This document shows positions 34,901 through 41,911 of a stretch of DNA of 41,911 nucleotides, in pieces. The DNA comes from Candidatus Methylacidithermus pantelleriae (lineage in GTDB: Bacteria > Verrucomicrobiota > Verrucomicrobiia > Methylacidiphilales > Methylacidiphilaceae), in NCBI RefSeq assembly GCF_905250085.1, contig NZ_CAJNOB010000010.1:1-41911 (forward strand), written 5' to 3'. The position numbers and the translations under genes were made by a program. The first letter of the stretch is position 1. Each line of letters starts with the position of its first letter. A model generated the notes under the pieces. That model was not told the origin of the DNA. It did not search any database and worked only from the letters and a program-made list of their open reading frames with translations.

Positions 34901-34931
34901 GATGGCTGCTCCCGTTAAAGGAGCAGCCATC
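34901..34931. repeat. Perfect 12-bp inverted repeat (GATGGCTGCTCC / GGAGCAGCCATC)
   Basis: Two 12-base arms flank a 7-base loop CGTTAAA. It lies between the small Cys-rich gene and the MDR gene on the minus strand. It has no T-run on either strand, so it is not a standard terminator. It could stabilise or stop the small-gene transcript, or be a protein site. Confidence 0.7.
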
Positions 34932-34972
34932 GATTGCTGGGAGAGCAGTACCGAGGACGGCGCTCTCGTCCG

Positions 34973-35284
34973 CTAGCCGAGAAGAGACTTTTCCAGCGCT
35001 TTTCGGAACTCGGCTCCTGCTTTGGCTTTGGCGATTCTTGCTTGCCAACAGGCCTCCATAACCCCAAGAAACGCTTCGGCTCCCTTTTCAAGCTCGGAAC
35101 CCCAGCGGGCCCGGATCTTTTCTTTGAGAATTTCTTCTACAACTCCCGAAAAGGCCTTGCAGCCAGCGGATTTCCACATGCCCGCAACATGCTCCACAAG
35201 GTCACTCTCTTCGTGACATTTTTCGGCTTCTTCCTCGCGGCAGCGGGTCTCCTGGCACGAGTGCTTTTCTTCGCAATCGCTCAT
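34973..35284 (-). CDS. Small Cys/Glu-rich N-terminal, helical hypothetical protein
   Basis: A 103-residue protein starting at an ATG with AAGGAG about 9 bases upstream. The first 24 residues contain four Cys and many Glu and Lys (for example CEEKHSCQETRC), which could bind metal. The rest is charged and helical, ending EFRKALEKSLLG. One more Cys lies at about residue 42 and one near 79. I recognise no family. The good ribosome-binding site and the protein-like composition support it as real. It is divergent from the AraC-type regulator gene at 35494, whose target it may be; that is inference. Confidence 0.6.
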   Translation of the reverse strand: MSDCEEKHSCQETRCREEEAEKCHEESDLVEHVAGMWKSAGCKAFSGVVEEILKEKIRARWGSELEKGAEAFLGVMEACWQARIAKAKAGAEFRKALEKSLLG

Positions 35285-35493
35285 GGTTCGGTTCTCCTTC
35301 TACTGGTTGTGTTTCGATGGTATCCGGATCCGGCTTCCCGCACAGAAGCGATCGGCGTCTCGGATTTTCCGCGTAAATATGGAGCAAACGATTGCAGCCA
35401 ACCAGGGTCACCCAGGACAAATTGCGGGTGGAAAACGTCACGGCTTACGTAGGGGATTGGACAGGAGCGACTTTGGACTCTACCCTTTAAGCA

Positions 35494-36522
35494 ATGGTAG
35501 AACTTCGGTACAGATGGATCGTAGCGATCCCTTTGGTTTCCGGCTCCAAACCCATCTCGATTGTGGGTCCTGCCTATCTTTTGCAGCAGATGGGCAATCC
35601 CATGTCTTGTGGACCATCCCCAGGATCGAACGACACCCCGTTCCGGGTGTTTCTAGTTTCTGCCGATGGGGCACCCGCGAAAAATGGGTCGGTTACCATC
35701 CAATGTGATGCCTTGATCCGCGAGATTCCTGCTCCTGACCTAATCTATGTTCCAGCGATGGATGGCGATTGGGATCGGGTTTTGGGGGAAAACCGTCCGT
35801 ATCTGGATTGGATCCGGGAATGCCACGACCGGGGAACTCTCGTGGCAACCGCATGTACGGGCGCGGTCTTTTTAGCCGAGGCTGGGCTGTTGGATGGACG
35901 CCAGGCGACGACCCATTGGCGCTTTGCCACATTTTTGGCCTCGCGCTATCCCAAAGTGCGTTGGCAAATCTCTCGCATGGTGGTTGAGGATGGTAAAGTG
36001 ATCACGGCGGGTGGAGCAACGGCGTATTTCAACTTGATGATCAAGCTTGCCGAGAAATTTTTAGGGCGAGAACCGGCTTTGTCTTTCTCCCGGTTCATTC
36101 TGGTGGATCCTGAACGTGACTCGCAGCTTCCCTACATGATGTGTTCGGACCATCCGGCACATAGGGATCGTTACGTTCAGAGGGCGCAGGAACTTTTGAT
36201 CGCAAATCCGGCCAAAGCGGTGATACTAGCCGATCTAGCGAAATGTTGCGGGGTCAGTTCTCGGACGCTTCTACGGCGGTTCCGGATAGCGCTAGGGAAA
36301 AGCCCCGGGGAATATCTCCGAGAGCTGCGGATTGAAAAGGCAAAGCATCTATTGGAAAAAACGGATCAGACCGTGGAAGAGATCGTGGCTGAGGTCGGGT
36401 ATGATGATTCCCGCTCGTTTCGCCGTCTTTTCCGCCGGTACGTAGGGATCTCACCGCAAGCGTACCGGCGGAAATACGGGCTCATTCCCGCCGGTGCGGA
36501 GTTTTACAAAAGCCGGTCCTAA
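35494..36522 (+). CDS. GlxA-family transcriptional regulator (DJ-1/PfpI domain plus AraC HTH)
   Basis: A 342-residue regulator with an N-terminal DJ-1/PfpI-like domain (residues 1 to about 200). The nucleophile-elbow-type Cys lies in ATACTGAVFLAEAGLL, followed by the ATTHW motif typical of GlxA regulators. The C-terminus (about 230-330) is an AraC/XylS DNA-binding domain with two helix-turn-helix units (SSRTLLRRF and a second ending GISPQAYRRKYG). Ligands of this group include nitrogen compounds, but none can be assigned here. The ribosome-binding site is weak. Candidates for control are the small Cys-rich gene and the MDR gene next to it. Confidence 0.88.
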   Translation: MVELRYRWIVAIPLVSGSKPISIVGPAYLLQQMGNPMSCGPSPGSNDTPFRVFLVSADGAPAKNGSVTIQCDALIREIPAPDLIYVPAMDGDWDRVLGENRPYLDWIRECHDRGTLVATACTGAVFLAEAGLLDGRQATTHWRFATFLASRYPKVRWQISRMVVEDGKVITAGGATAYFNLMIKLAEKFLGREPALSFSRFILVDPERDSQLPYMMCSDHPAHRDRYVQRAQELLIANPAKAVILADLAKCCGVSSRTLLRRFRIALGKSPGEYLRELRIEKAKHLLEKTDQTVEEIVAEVGYDDSRSFRRLFRRYVGISPQAYRRKYGLIPAGAEFYKSRS

Positions 36523-36859
36523 AGCAAGGAGTAAGAGCGGTCGGTCGCCGGTTCTGTGTGAAACGGCAGCGTGAGACTCAAAGTGGCTCTGCCGGTATCC
36601 TTTGAACGAAGAAAGGCTTACTCAAAAAAAGGCCCGGAGCCCGCGACCGGCAATCGACCCGGCTGGGTTCCCGGTTTATCCATTAAGGACTGGCCGCAAG
36701 TTCACTTGAGCGTTTTCCTTCTTGCGAAAAAGCTTGAGGAGAAAACCTTTGTTGGCGACAAAAACGACCGGTCCAGATCACCGGCCCAGAGCTAAAGATC
36801 TTCTCCCTTGGAGAGGACTCTTCTCGAACCTCTTTTTTTCTTGCGCGGAAGGCAAAAGG
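36523..36859. other. Intergenic region between convergent genes
   Basis: About 340 bases lie between the regulator and the rhomboid-like gene, which end towards each other. Seen are a CGGCAG/CTGCCG pair near 36564-36593 with a long loop, a GC-rich ACCGG/CCGGT segment near 36640-36680, and the weak T-tailed hairpin at 36812. I see no gene and no clear tRNA fold. Confidence 0.4.
36812..36839 (+). terminator. Possible terminator downstream of the AraC-type gene
   Basis: AGAGG (36812-36816) can pair with CCTCT (36829-36833) and is followed by a run of Ts to 36839. The loop is 12 bases, so the hairpin is weak. It lies about 290 bases after the regulator gene and just beyond the end of the rhomboid-like gene on the other strand. 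Confidence 0.35.
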
Positions 36860-37699
36860 TTATTTCTTTTCGTTTCTCTTTAAAAGGGACATCCGAGCAC
36901 GTTCCAGAGCTTCTTTTTCGGCCTTGGTCAAGCTCCCCATACCGCTTTTGGCAATTTTATCCAAGATGGCGTCAATAGATTCACTCTCGTTGGGTCCCTT
37001 CGAGGAGGATTCCTGGCGTTTGTTCCGAAGGGTCTGCAGGCGCTTGGTGAACCAATTTTGGATCCAACCGAAGGAAATCTCGGGGACGGGAATCCGGGTG
37101 AAGGCAATCGCTATTCCAAGAGATGACCACTCCATGAGCAAGCCTGGAAGGGAATGCTGAGCCAGGAGAATGAGGGACTGGATCGTCACAAAGGTGATCG
37201 CAAACCACTTGGCGTTAACCCCGAACAAAAGCTCCGCGGAGGGGAAGAGGGCAGCAAACGCAACGAAGAGGGCAAAGTGCACCGTGTCAGATCCCGAGAT
37301 CACGATGTCCCAGGCAGGACTGAGCCAGCTAACGGCAACAACCAAAAGAGCGGGTACGACGGCAAGACTTACATAGAGAAGCAAGTATTTCTGCCGTCCA
37401 ATATTCCGTTCCACCTCCTGACCGAACCAGTACAACATGAGCATCTCGAGAGGAAACCAGTAGGAGAGCCGGTGTAGCCAGATGTAGGTAAAAAGTTGCC
37501 AAATCTTACCCTCTTCCACGACAGCTCGCGTACTCAATGCCAGTTCCAGAAGGAGAGGTGCAAAACCTAAGGCTTGGCCCAAAGCCGTGAGAACAAAAAC
37601 AAGGGAATGGGCTCCAATCAAAACGCCTGTCACATAGACAGGTTGATTCCCAATCCAAAAGAGGGGGCCATCCTCACCAGGTCGTGACCATCGAGACAT
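36860..37699 (-). CDS. Rhomboid-like membrane protein, predicted catalytically inactive
   Basis: About six membrane segments follow a short N-terminus. Block order matches bacterial rhomboids: WQLFTYIWLH near residue 70, FGQEVERNIG, then a TM4 segment with VAFAALFP and NAKWFAI downstream. The active-site GxSG position reads GSDT with Asp in place of the nucleophile Ser, and the TM6 AHLGG position reads SSLGI, so both catalytic residues look lost. The C-terminal polar tail ESIDAILDKIAKSGMGSLT resembles the small C-terminal domain on many verrucomicrobial and planctomycetal rhomboids. The start is taken as the ATG at 37699 (279 residues). A longer frame from a TTG at 37774 exists, and neither has a good ribosome-binding site. 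Confidence 0.75.
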   Translation of the reverse strand: MSRWSRPGEDGPLFWIGNQPVYVTGVLIGAHSLVFVLTALGQALGFAPLLLELALSTRAVVEEGKIWQLFTYIWLHRLSYWFPLEMLMLYWFGQEVERNIGRQKYLLLYVSLAVVPALLVVAVSWLSPAWDIVISGSDTVHFALFVAFAALFPSAELLFGVNAKWFAITFVTIQSLILLAQHSLPGLLMEWSSLGIAIAFTRIPVPEISFGWIQNWFTKRLQTLRNKRQESSSKGPNESESIDAILDKIAKSGMGSLTKAEKEALERARMSLLKRNEKK

Positions 37700-37859
37700 A
37701 CCGGTATTAATGTGGCCGAGGAAACTTTTGTGGTAAATCCTTTTGTTTCGAATCCCAAAAAAGATTCCGGACAAAAAGGCGTTTCGAGCTCATGTTCCAA
37801 CCCCGGTAGGGTTAAGCTTTGGGTAGACGGATTAGAAGAACCATTTTTTCCCTGCCTCG

Positions 37860-38819
37860 CTACGGGTTTTCTTTCCCACTTGAGGGAATCTCGGGTGAGC
37901 TCGGGGTTGGCGAACAAAGCTCTTGAAAGATGGTAAAATGGATTTTTCCCAGCTGGGCTAGCCCTTCCTTTCCGAGTCTTTCGGCCAGTTCTTTTGCGAC
38001 CTCTCGTACTCTTCCTGAGGATCCTTTGGGAAGTTCCCGGCCTGCCTTTTGGCCCAGTTCGGCAAGTTTCTCTAGAAAAACCGCTCGGGCCAGGATCGAG
38101 GCCGCGGCCACGGCAGGGTCCTCTTCTGCGTGGGTCTTTTGGCGGAGAGGAACCTCGAGCTTGGTCAGGAAGCGGCTGACCCAACTCGCCGCATGAGGGC
38201 TAAACTGGTCCAGAAGCACAAAGGAAGGGGTAGTAGCCAGTTTACGGAGGACTTCTTCGACAGCCTTTGCGTGTGCCCAGGCAAGCATTCGATTGAGATT
38301 GCCGAAACGGCGGTAAAGCGCATTGTATCGAGGCGGACCTAATGTCACCGTGGAAAAAGCCCCCCGGAGCTCTTCCCGAATGGCTCGGGCAATCCGGCGG
38401 ATTTCCCGAGCACTCTTGACCCGTTTGGAGTCTCTCAGTCCCTGTGCCAGGAGTCTTTTGGCGGAGTCTCGTTCCAGATACACCGCACAGACAACCAGAG
38501 GCCCGAAAAAGTCTCCCTTACCGCACTCATCGACGCCAATGTGGGGTTCGAACCATTCGGGGAAAAGTTCCTCTTCGTAACCGAGCCTCGCTTCTCCCAG
38601 GATCTCAGGTTCCAGAACAAACGAAACAAAATCGTTGGTTCCCTTTCCCTGCACTACAACAGCCCCGGAATGATATGCACTAATGTGAAGAGTCCCTTTG
38701 CGGGCCCGGAAATAGCCGTGGGCCAAGGGCTCAAAAAGAAAATCTTTTTGCTCCAAATGGTGCCGGAGCTGTTCGATCTCTTCTCGGGACAGGCGTACCG
38801 TATAGGAAGAATTGGTCAC
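37860..38819 (-). CDS. rnhC: Ribonuclease HIII
   Basis: RNase HIII degrades the RNA strand of RNA-DNA hybrids. The catalytic acidic residues are visible: GVDECGKGDFFGP (DE pair), DSKRV, LLDQFSP and EEDPAVAAASILAR. The region before them (to about residue 100) is the TBP-like substrate-binding domain that marks type HIII. I chose the GTG at 38819 with AAGGGAAG about 9 bases upstream (319 residues). The frame continues to 39032, but those extra residues are not family-like. The extra C-terminal tail of about 20 residues is Ser/Pro-rich. Confidence 0.92.
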   Translation of the reverse strand: MTNSSYTVRLSREEIEQLRHHLEQKDFLFEPLAHGYFRARKGTLHISAYHSGAVVVQGKGTNDFVSFVLEPEILGEARLGYEEELFPEWFEPHIGVDECGKGDFFGPLVVCAVYLERDSAKRLLAQGLRDSKRVKSAREIRRIARAIREELRGAFSTVTLGPPRYNALYRRFGNLNRMLAWAHAKAVEEVLRKLATTPSFVLLDQFSPHAASWVSRFLTKLEVPLRQKTHAEEDPAVAAASILARAVFLEKLAELGQKAGRELPKGSSGRVREVAKELAERLGKEGLAQLGKIHFTIFQELCSPTPSSPEIPSSGKENP

Positions 38820-39609
38820 AAGAAAAGCTTCCCTTTTCCCTTTTTCCAAAAACCGCTCGTGTGGCCCTAGCCTCGGAGAACACGAGAGACCTACTGAAAA
38901 TCCCGTCCCGTTGCGTAGAGGCTTGCTAAAAGCTTTTCCTAAAAAAAAGAGGTAGTGCAACCGTTTTATCCGCTTGGAGACGATTCCGTCCGAACCCAAA
39001 AGGGTGGCTAGAGGCTGTGGAGCCAAACCCATGTTTTGGCGGTGATTCCCAACGGGATCGGCCTTGGTGATAGCGCCACAAGGAGAGACTTCTTGAAGCC
39101 AAGCAAAGCAATGAAAAGCGGAGCTTTTCTTTGAAAAAATTTTGGGAGGACAAAGCCACGCTTTTTCCTCTAAACCTTGTTCCTTTGGGTCGGCATGCGG
39201 TCCGCATCCATTTTTCGTTGCGCGTTCCCCACGTTTTCTTTGGACAAATAGAGCGAAACTCCGCTCGAAAAGGATTTTGGACGATCAAACCGAGAAAAAA
39301 GTGTTTTTTGGGATCCCGTACTTAGGGAACACAGCCCTCGCGCTTGATAGCCAATCGGGTGGGGCTTTTTTGCATTGGTTCCATTTCAAAGAAAGCTTGC
39401 CGTTAGTTGGGAGAAAAGCCCAAATCCCGGAAACATTTTTGCCGCGATCCTAGTACGGGCTAGGAGCAAGGCAGGTATCTTCCGAAAAAAGGATTTCCTG
39501 GAAGCGCGCAAGCAAAGGGATTTTTTTCCTTTTTTTCCTTTTCTTCCGGTGATCGAGCTAGAGCATAACGACAAAGCAGAAGAAAAAAATCCGAAGGCTC
39601 TTTTTTTCG
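38820..39609. other. Long divergent intergenic region between rnhC and mutY
   Basis: About 790 bases, with A/T-rich runs of A or T in GC-rich surroundings. It holds the orphan hairpin at 39113 and presumably the rnhC and mutY promoters. I found no reading frame with a good ribosome-binding site and no known RNA core motif. Confidence 0.45.
39113..39132 (+). terminator. Orphan hairpin with short T tail
   Basis: GAAAAGC-GGA-GCTTTTC is a perfect 7-bp stem with a 3-base loop, followed by TTTG. No plus-strand gene lies upstream for over 2 kb. It could close an unannotated small RNA encoded at about 38880-39130, or be chance. Confidence 0.4.
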
Positions 39610-40629
39610 ATGAGCCACTTCCTTGGAAATCCGCAACGCATGCGACAAAAACTGTACCAATGGCATCGCTGCCGCAGCTGGGACTTGCCTTGGAGACAAA
39701 CGCAGGATCCGTACGCCATCGTTGTGTCGGAATTTATGCTTCAGCAGACGCGGGTAGGGACGGTCCTTCCTTATTACGAGGCTTGGATGGCACGATTCCC
39801 CACTTGGGACTCGCTGGCAAGCGCGGCGGAAGAAGAAGTTCTCCGGGCATGGGAAGGGTTAGGGTATTACCGTCGGGCAGCCAATCTTCACAAGCTTGCG
39901 CGGTGGGTCGCGGCTCAACCAGGCAAGCTACTGCCGGAGGACCCGGCGGAGCTCGAAAAACTCCCAGGGATCGGACCCTATACGGCTCGGGCGATTGCTC
40001 TTTTTGTGTTTCGGAGACGCGAACTCCCCTGGGATAGTAATCTCTATCGAGTGTTCGGACGGATTTCGGGCACCGATCCACGGTCTTTCCGCCAGAGCTC
40101 GCAGTCTTGGGTTTGGGAGCTCCTCCCCTCGGGCGACAAGGCCAGGGATTTTGTCAATGCCGTAATGGATCTCGGTCGGACGGTGTGTCTCCCACGACGT
40201 CCCCGCTGTTCGCTCTGCCCTTGGGAACGGTTTTGTCAGACACGGCTTCGAGGAGAGAGCTTCTTGACAACTCCCAGACAAGCGCTTCGGGTAACCGACG
40301 AAGAACTTGCGCTTATTGAGTCGGAGGGATCCTACTGGGTATCACCTTGTCAGCGCGGCAAACGGTGGCAGAGCTTTTGGTGTCTTCCGGATTGGCAAAC
40401 CGACAACATGACCCGGCTCGATTTGATGGGCCGTTTTACCTATTCGGTGACCCGGTATCGGGTGTGCGTGGCAGTCTGGAAAGCACAATGGAAAGGCGAG
40501 CCAGTGGGTCCAGGACGCTGGGCGGATCCGCCGACCCTAGAAAAACTCCCTCTGCCTCGCCCGCATCGCCGCGCGCTGGCCTTGGTGCAAAAGGACGAGC
40601 TCTTGTTGGAAAGCTCGCGTAAGCGTTAG
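39610..40629 (+). CDS. mutY: Adenine DNA glycosylase MutY
   Basis: MutY removes adenine mispaired with 8-oxoguanine. Motifs are LPWRQTQDPY and SEFMLQQTRVGTV (catalytic Glu), the helix-hairpin-helix LPGIGPYTARA, the catalytic Asp in WDSNLYRV, and the iron-sulfur cluster C-x6-C-x2-C-x5-C in CLPRRPRCSLCPWERFC. The C-terminal NUDIX-like region is present but short. The start is ATG 39610. A second ATG at 39640 fits the family N-terminus about as well, and neither has a strong ribosome-binding site. Length is 339 residues. Confidence 0.93.
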   Translation: MSHFLGNPQRMRQKLYQWHRCRSWDLPWRQTQDPYAIVVSEFMLQQTRVGTVLPYYEAWMARFPTWDSLASAAEEEVLRAWEGLGYYRRAANLHKLARWVAAQPGKLLPEDPAELEKLPGIGPYTARAIALFVFRRRELPWDSNLYRVFGRISGTDPRSFRQSSQSWVWELLPSGDKARDFVNAVMDLGRTVCLPRRPRCSLCPWERFCQTRLRGESFLTTPRQALRVTDEELALIESEGSYWVSPCQRGKRWQSFWCLPDWQTDNMTRLDLMGRFTYSVTRYRVCVAVWKAQWKGEPVGPGRWADPPTLEKLPLPRPHRRALALVQKDELLLESSRKR

Positions 40630-40658
40630 GCATTGCGGTAGGGGGAGTTTTTGCCTAA
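40626..40658. repeat. TTAGGC/GCCTAA inverted repeat between mutY and aroG
   Basis: Six-base arms with a 21-base loop span the mutY stop and the aroG leader. It could be a weak RNA hairpin ahead of the DAHP synthase gene. It is short enough to be chance. Confidence 0.25.
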
Positions 40659-40670
40659 GCTGAAACGAAG

Positions 40671-41750
40671 ATGATTCCCACCCAAGATCTCCACATCTGG
40701 AAAACTCAGCCGTTACTTCCTCCGCGCGTGCTCAAGGAGCGCTTTCCCATGACGGAGGCGTCCAACCGGACCGTGGTCCGGGGTCGGGAAGCCATTAAAA
40801 AGATCCTTTTAGGCAAAGATCTCCGGATCCTGCTGGTCGTGGGACCTTGCTCGATTCACGACCCGGAAGGAGCCCGAGACTACGCCCGGCGTTTGGTTAC
40901 CATCGCTCGCGAGCTTCAAAATGTTTTTGTCATCGTCATGCGGGTTTACTTTTCCAAACCGCGCACTTCGGTGGGGTGGAAGGGGTTGATTAATGATCCC
41001 TACATGGACGGCTCCTGCGACATTGAAGCGGGCTTACGAATTGCGCGTCGTCTTTTATTAGAAATCACCGAAATGGGTCTTCCCTGTGCCACGGAGTTCC
41101 TGGATGCAGTCACACCCCGCTACATTTCTGACCTTGTGAGCTGGGCGGCGGTTGGCGCGCGAACTACCGAGTCCCAATTGCATCGGGAAATGGCCAGTGG
41201 CCTTTCGATGCCGGTGGGATTTAAGAACGGAACAGATGGGAGCCTACAGATTGCTCTGGATGCCCTGAGAGCCGCCTTAAAGCCCCATAGTTTCATTGGG
41301 ATCGATGACAATGGTGTAACGAGTATCATTCGGACTACGGGTAACCGGTGGGGTCATATCGTTTTGCGGGGAGGCCGCTTCCGAACGAATTATGATCCAG
41401 AAAGTATCGCGGAAGCCGTGCGCCGGCTCAAAGAGTACGGTCTTCCCCCGGCGATCATGGTGGACTGTAGCCACGCCAACTCCGGGAAGGAACCACGACA
41501 ACAAGAGATTGTTTGGAGAAGCGTCATCGAACAGCGAAGAAAAGGCAACCGCAGTCTTATGGGCCTTATGCTGGAAAGCTATCTCGAGGAAGGCAGCCAG
41601 CCCATCCAGGCCGACCTTTCAGAACTCCGCTACGGTGTTTCCGTGACCGATCCTTGTATTGGTTGGACGACAACAGAACAGTTGTTGCGAGAAGGATACG
41701 AGGCCCTGAAGGAAGAAGTTTGCTCTGAGTCCGTGGTGCTTTCCACATAA
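40671..41750 (+). CDS. aroG: 3-deoxy-7-phosphoheptulonate synthase, class I (AroG/AroF/AroH type)
   Basis: This enzyme condenses PEP and erythrose 4-phosphate at the entry to aromatic amino acid synthesis. Metal and substrate motifs are [56 protein letters not shown] and DPCIGW near the C-terminus. Length (359) is the usual for the E. coli-like class, whose isoforms are feedback-regulated by single aromatic amino acids. Which isoform this corresponds to cannot be told, so the symbol is a family label. It starts 42 bases after mutY and is closed by a strong terminator. Confidence 0.93.
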   Translation: MIPTQDLHIWKTQPLLPPRVLKERFPMTEASNRTVVRGREAIKKILLGKDLRILLVVGPCSIHDPEGARDYARRLVTIARELQNVFVIVMRVYFSKPRTSVGWKGLINDPYMDGSCDIEAGLRIARRLLLEITEMGLPCATEFLDAVTPRYISDLVSWAAVGARTTESQLHREMASGLSMPVGFKNGTDGSLQIALDALRAALKPHSFIGIDDNGVTSIIRTTGNRWGHIVLRGGRFRTNYDPESIAEAVRRLKEYGLPPAIMVDCSHANSGKEPRQQEIVWRSVIEQRRKGNRSLMGLMLESYLEEGSQPIQADLSELRYGVSVTDPCIGWTTTEQLLREGYEALKEEVCSESVVLST

Positions 41751-41783
41751 AAAAAGAGAAACGACCAAAGCGTTTTTCTTTTT
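41751..41783 (+). terminator. Rho-independent, possibly bidirectional terminator after aroG
   Basis: AAAAAGAGAAACG pairs over its full 13 bases (one G-U) with CGTTTTTCTTTTT across a 7-base loop, and the 3' arm is T-rich. It starts directly after the aroG stop. The A-rich 5' arm would make it act in both directions. The remaining bases to 41911 show no gene. Confidence 0.8.
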
Positions 41784-41911
41784 CTTCGTTCTCTCTCACA
41801 AAAGAAGCAAGCCGGTCTTAAGAAGGGATCATTGTTTCAACACGTAAAGCCTGGTGTCTTCCCTTTTGGCTCCGGGGAATTCTTCAAGCAGAAGAGGCAA
41901 GCATTTGGGAA

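Noticed and set aside
36640-36710. A GGTTC-containing GC-rich stretch that recalls a tRNA T arm
   Set aside because: No acceptor stem, anticodon arm or D arm can be folded around it.

Overview
The window reads as a chromosomal core segment of a GC-rich bacterium, most likely a verrucomicrobial methanotroph of the Methylacidiphilum type. The pointers are a complete division and cell wall (dcw) cluster with MurC fused to a MurB-like domain, an FtsZ far from the consensus, meso-diaminopimelate-type MurE, RNase HIII, a class II fructose-bisphosphatase and a SBP56-type methanethiol oxidase. The assignment is inferred from gene content only. I saw no insertion sequence, phage gene, integrase or CRISPR array. 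One tRNA gene, tRNA-Pro(GGG), is present.

Layout. 1-1505 holds the 3' part of a membrane-anchored coiled-coil/glycine-zipper protein. 1965-6179 on the minus strand is dapF-dapA-dapB-metG (lysine/meso-DAP synthesis and methionyl-tRNA synthetase). 6313-7788 on the plus strand is hisH-hisA. From about 7960 to 25170 runs one long plus-strand dcw cluster: mraZ, rsmH, ftsL, ftsI, murE, murF, mraY, a LysM protein, ftsW, murG, murC-(murB-like), ddl, ftsQ, ftsA, ftsZ. Many neighbours overlap by 4 bases (ATGA or GTGA). A convergent gap of about 730 bases follows, then glpX and tRNA-Pro on the minus strand. 27181-29700 holds nadD-rsfS and an M20 peptidase. 29976-33832 holds a FAD/NAD(P)-binding protein diverging from methanethiol oxidase plus a small membrane protein. 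33877-36522 holds a quinone-reductase-like MDR protein, a small Cys-rich protein and a GlxA/AraC-type regulator. 36860-38819 on the minus strand holds a rhomboid-like protein and rnhC. 39610-41750 holds mutY and a DAHP synthase closed by a strong terminator.

How the parts fit. The dap genes make meso-DAP, which MurE (with a DNPR motif) adds to the peptidoglycan precursor. The dcw cluster then carries the precursor through lipid I and II (MraY, MurG) to septal synthesis (FtsW, FtsI, FtsQ, FtsL) under FtsA/FtsZ. Three anomalies sit in this otherwise textbook cluster. The FtsZ has lost consensus residues in its T1 loop, tubulin signature and catalytic T7 loop, but keeps a C-terminal FtsA-binding-like peptide. 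The MurB half of the MurC fusion lacks all recognisable catalytic elements. murD is absent from its usual slot, which is taken by a membrane-anchored two-LysM protein. These three together are the best candidate for an undescribed variant of division and wall synthesis. Other notable signals are a five-copy, exactly 10-bp-spaced TGGNN array at the start of mraZ, a hisA gene that seems to need an AUC start codon, and a rhomboid-fold protein without its catalytic Ser and His.
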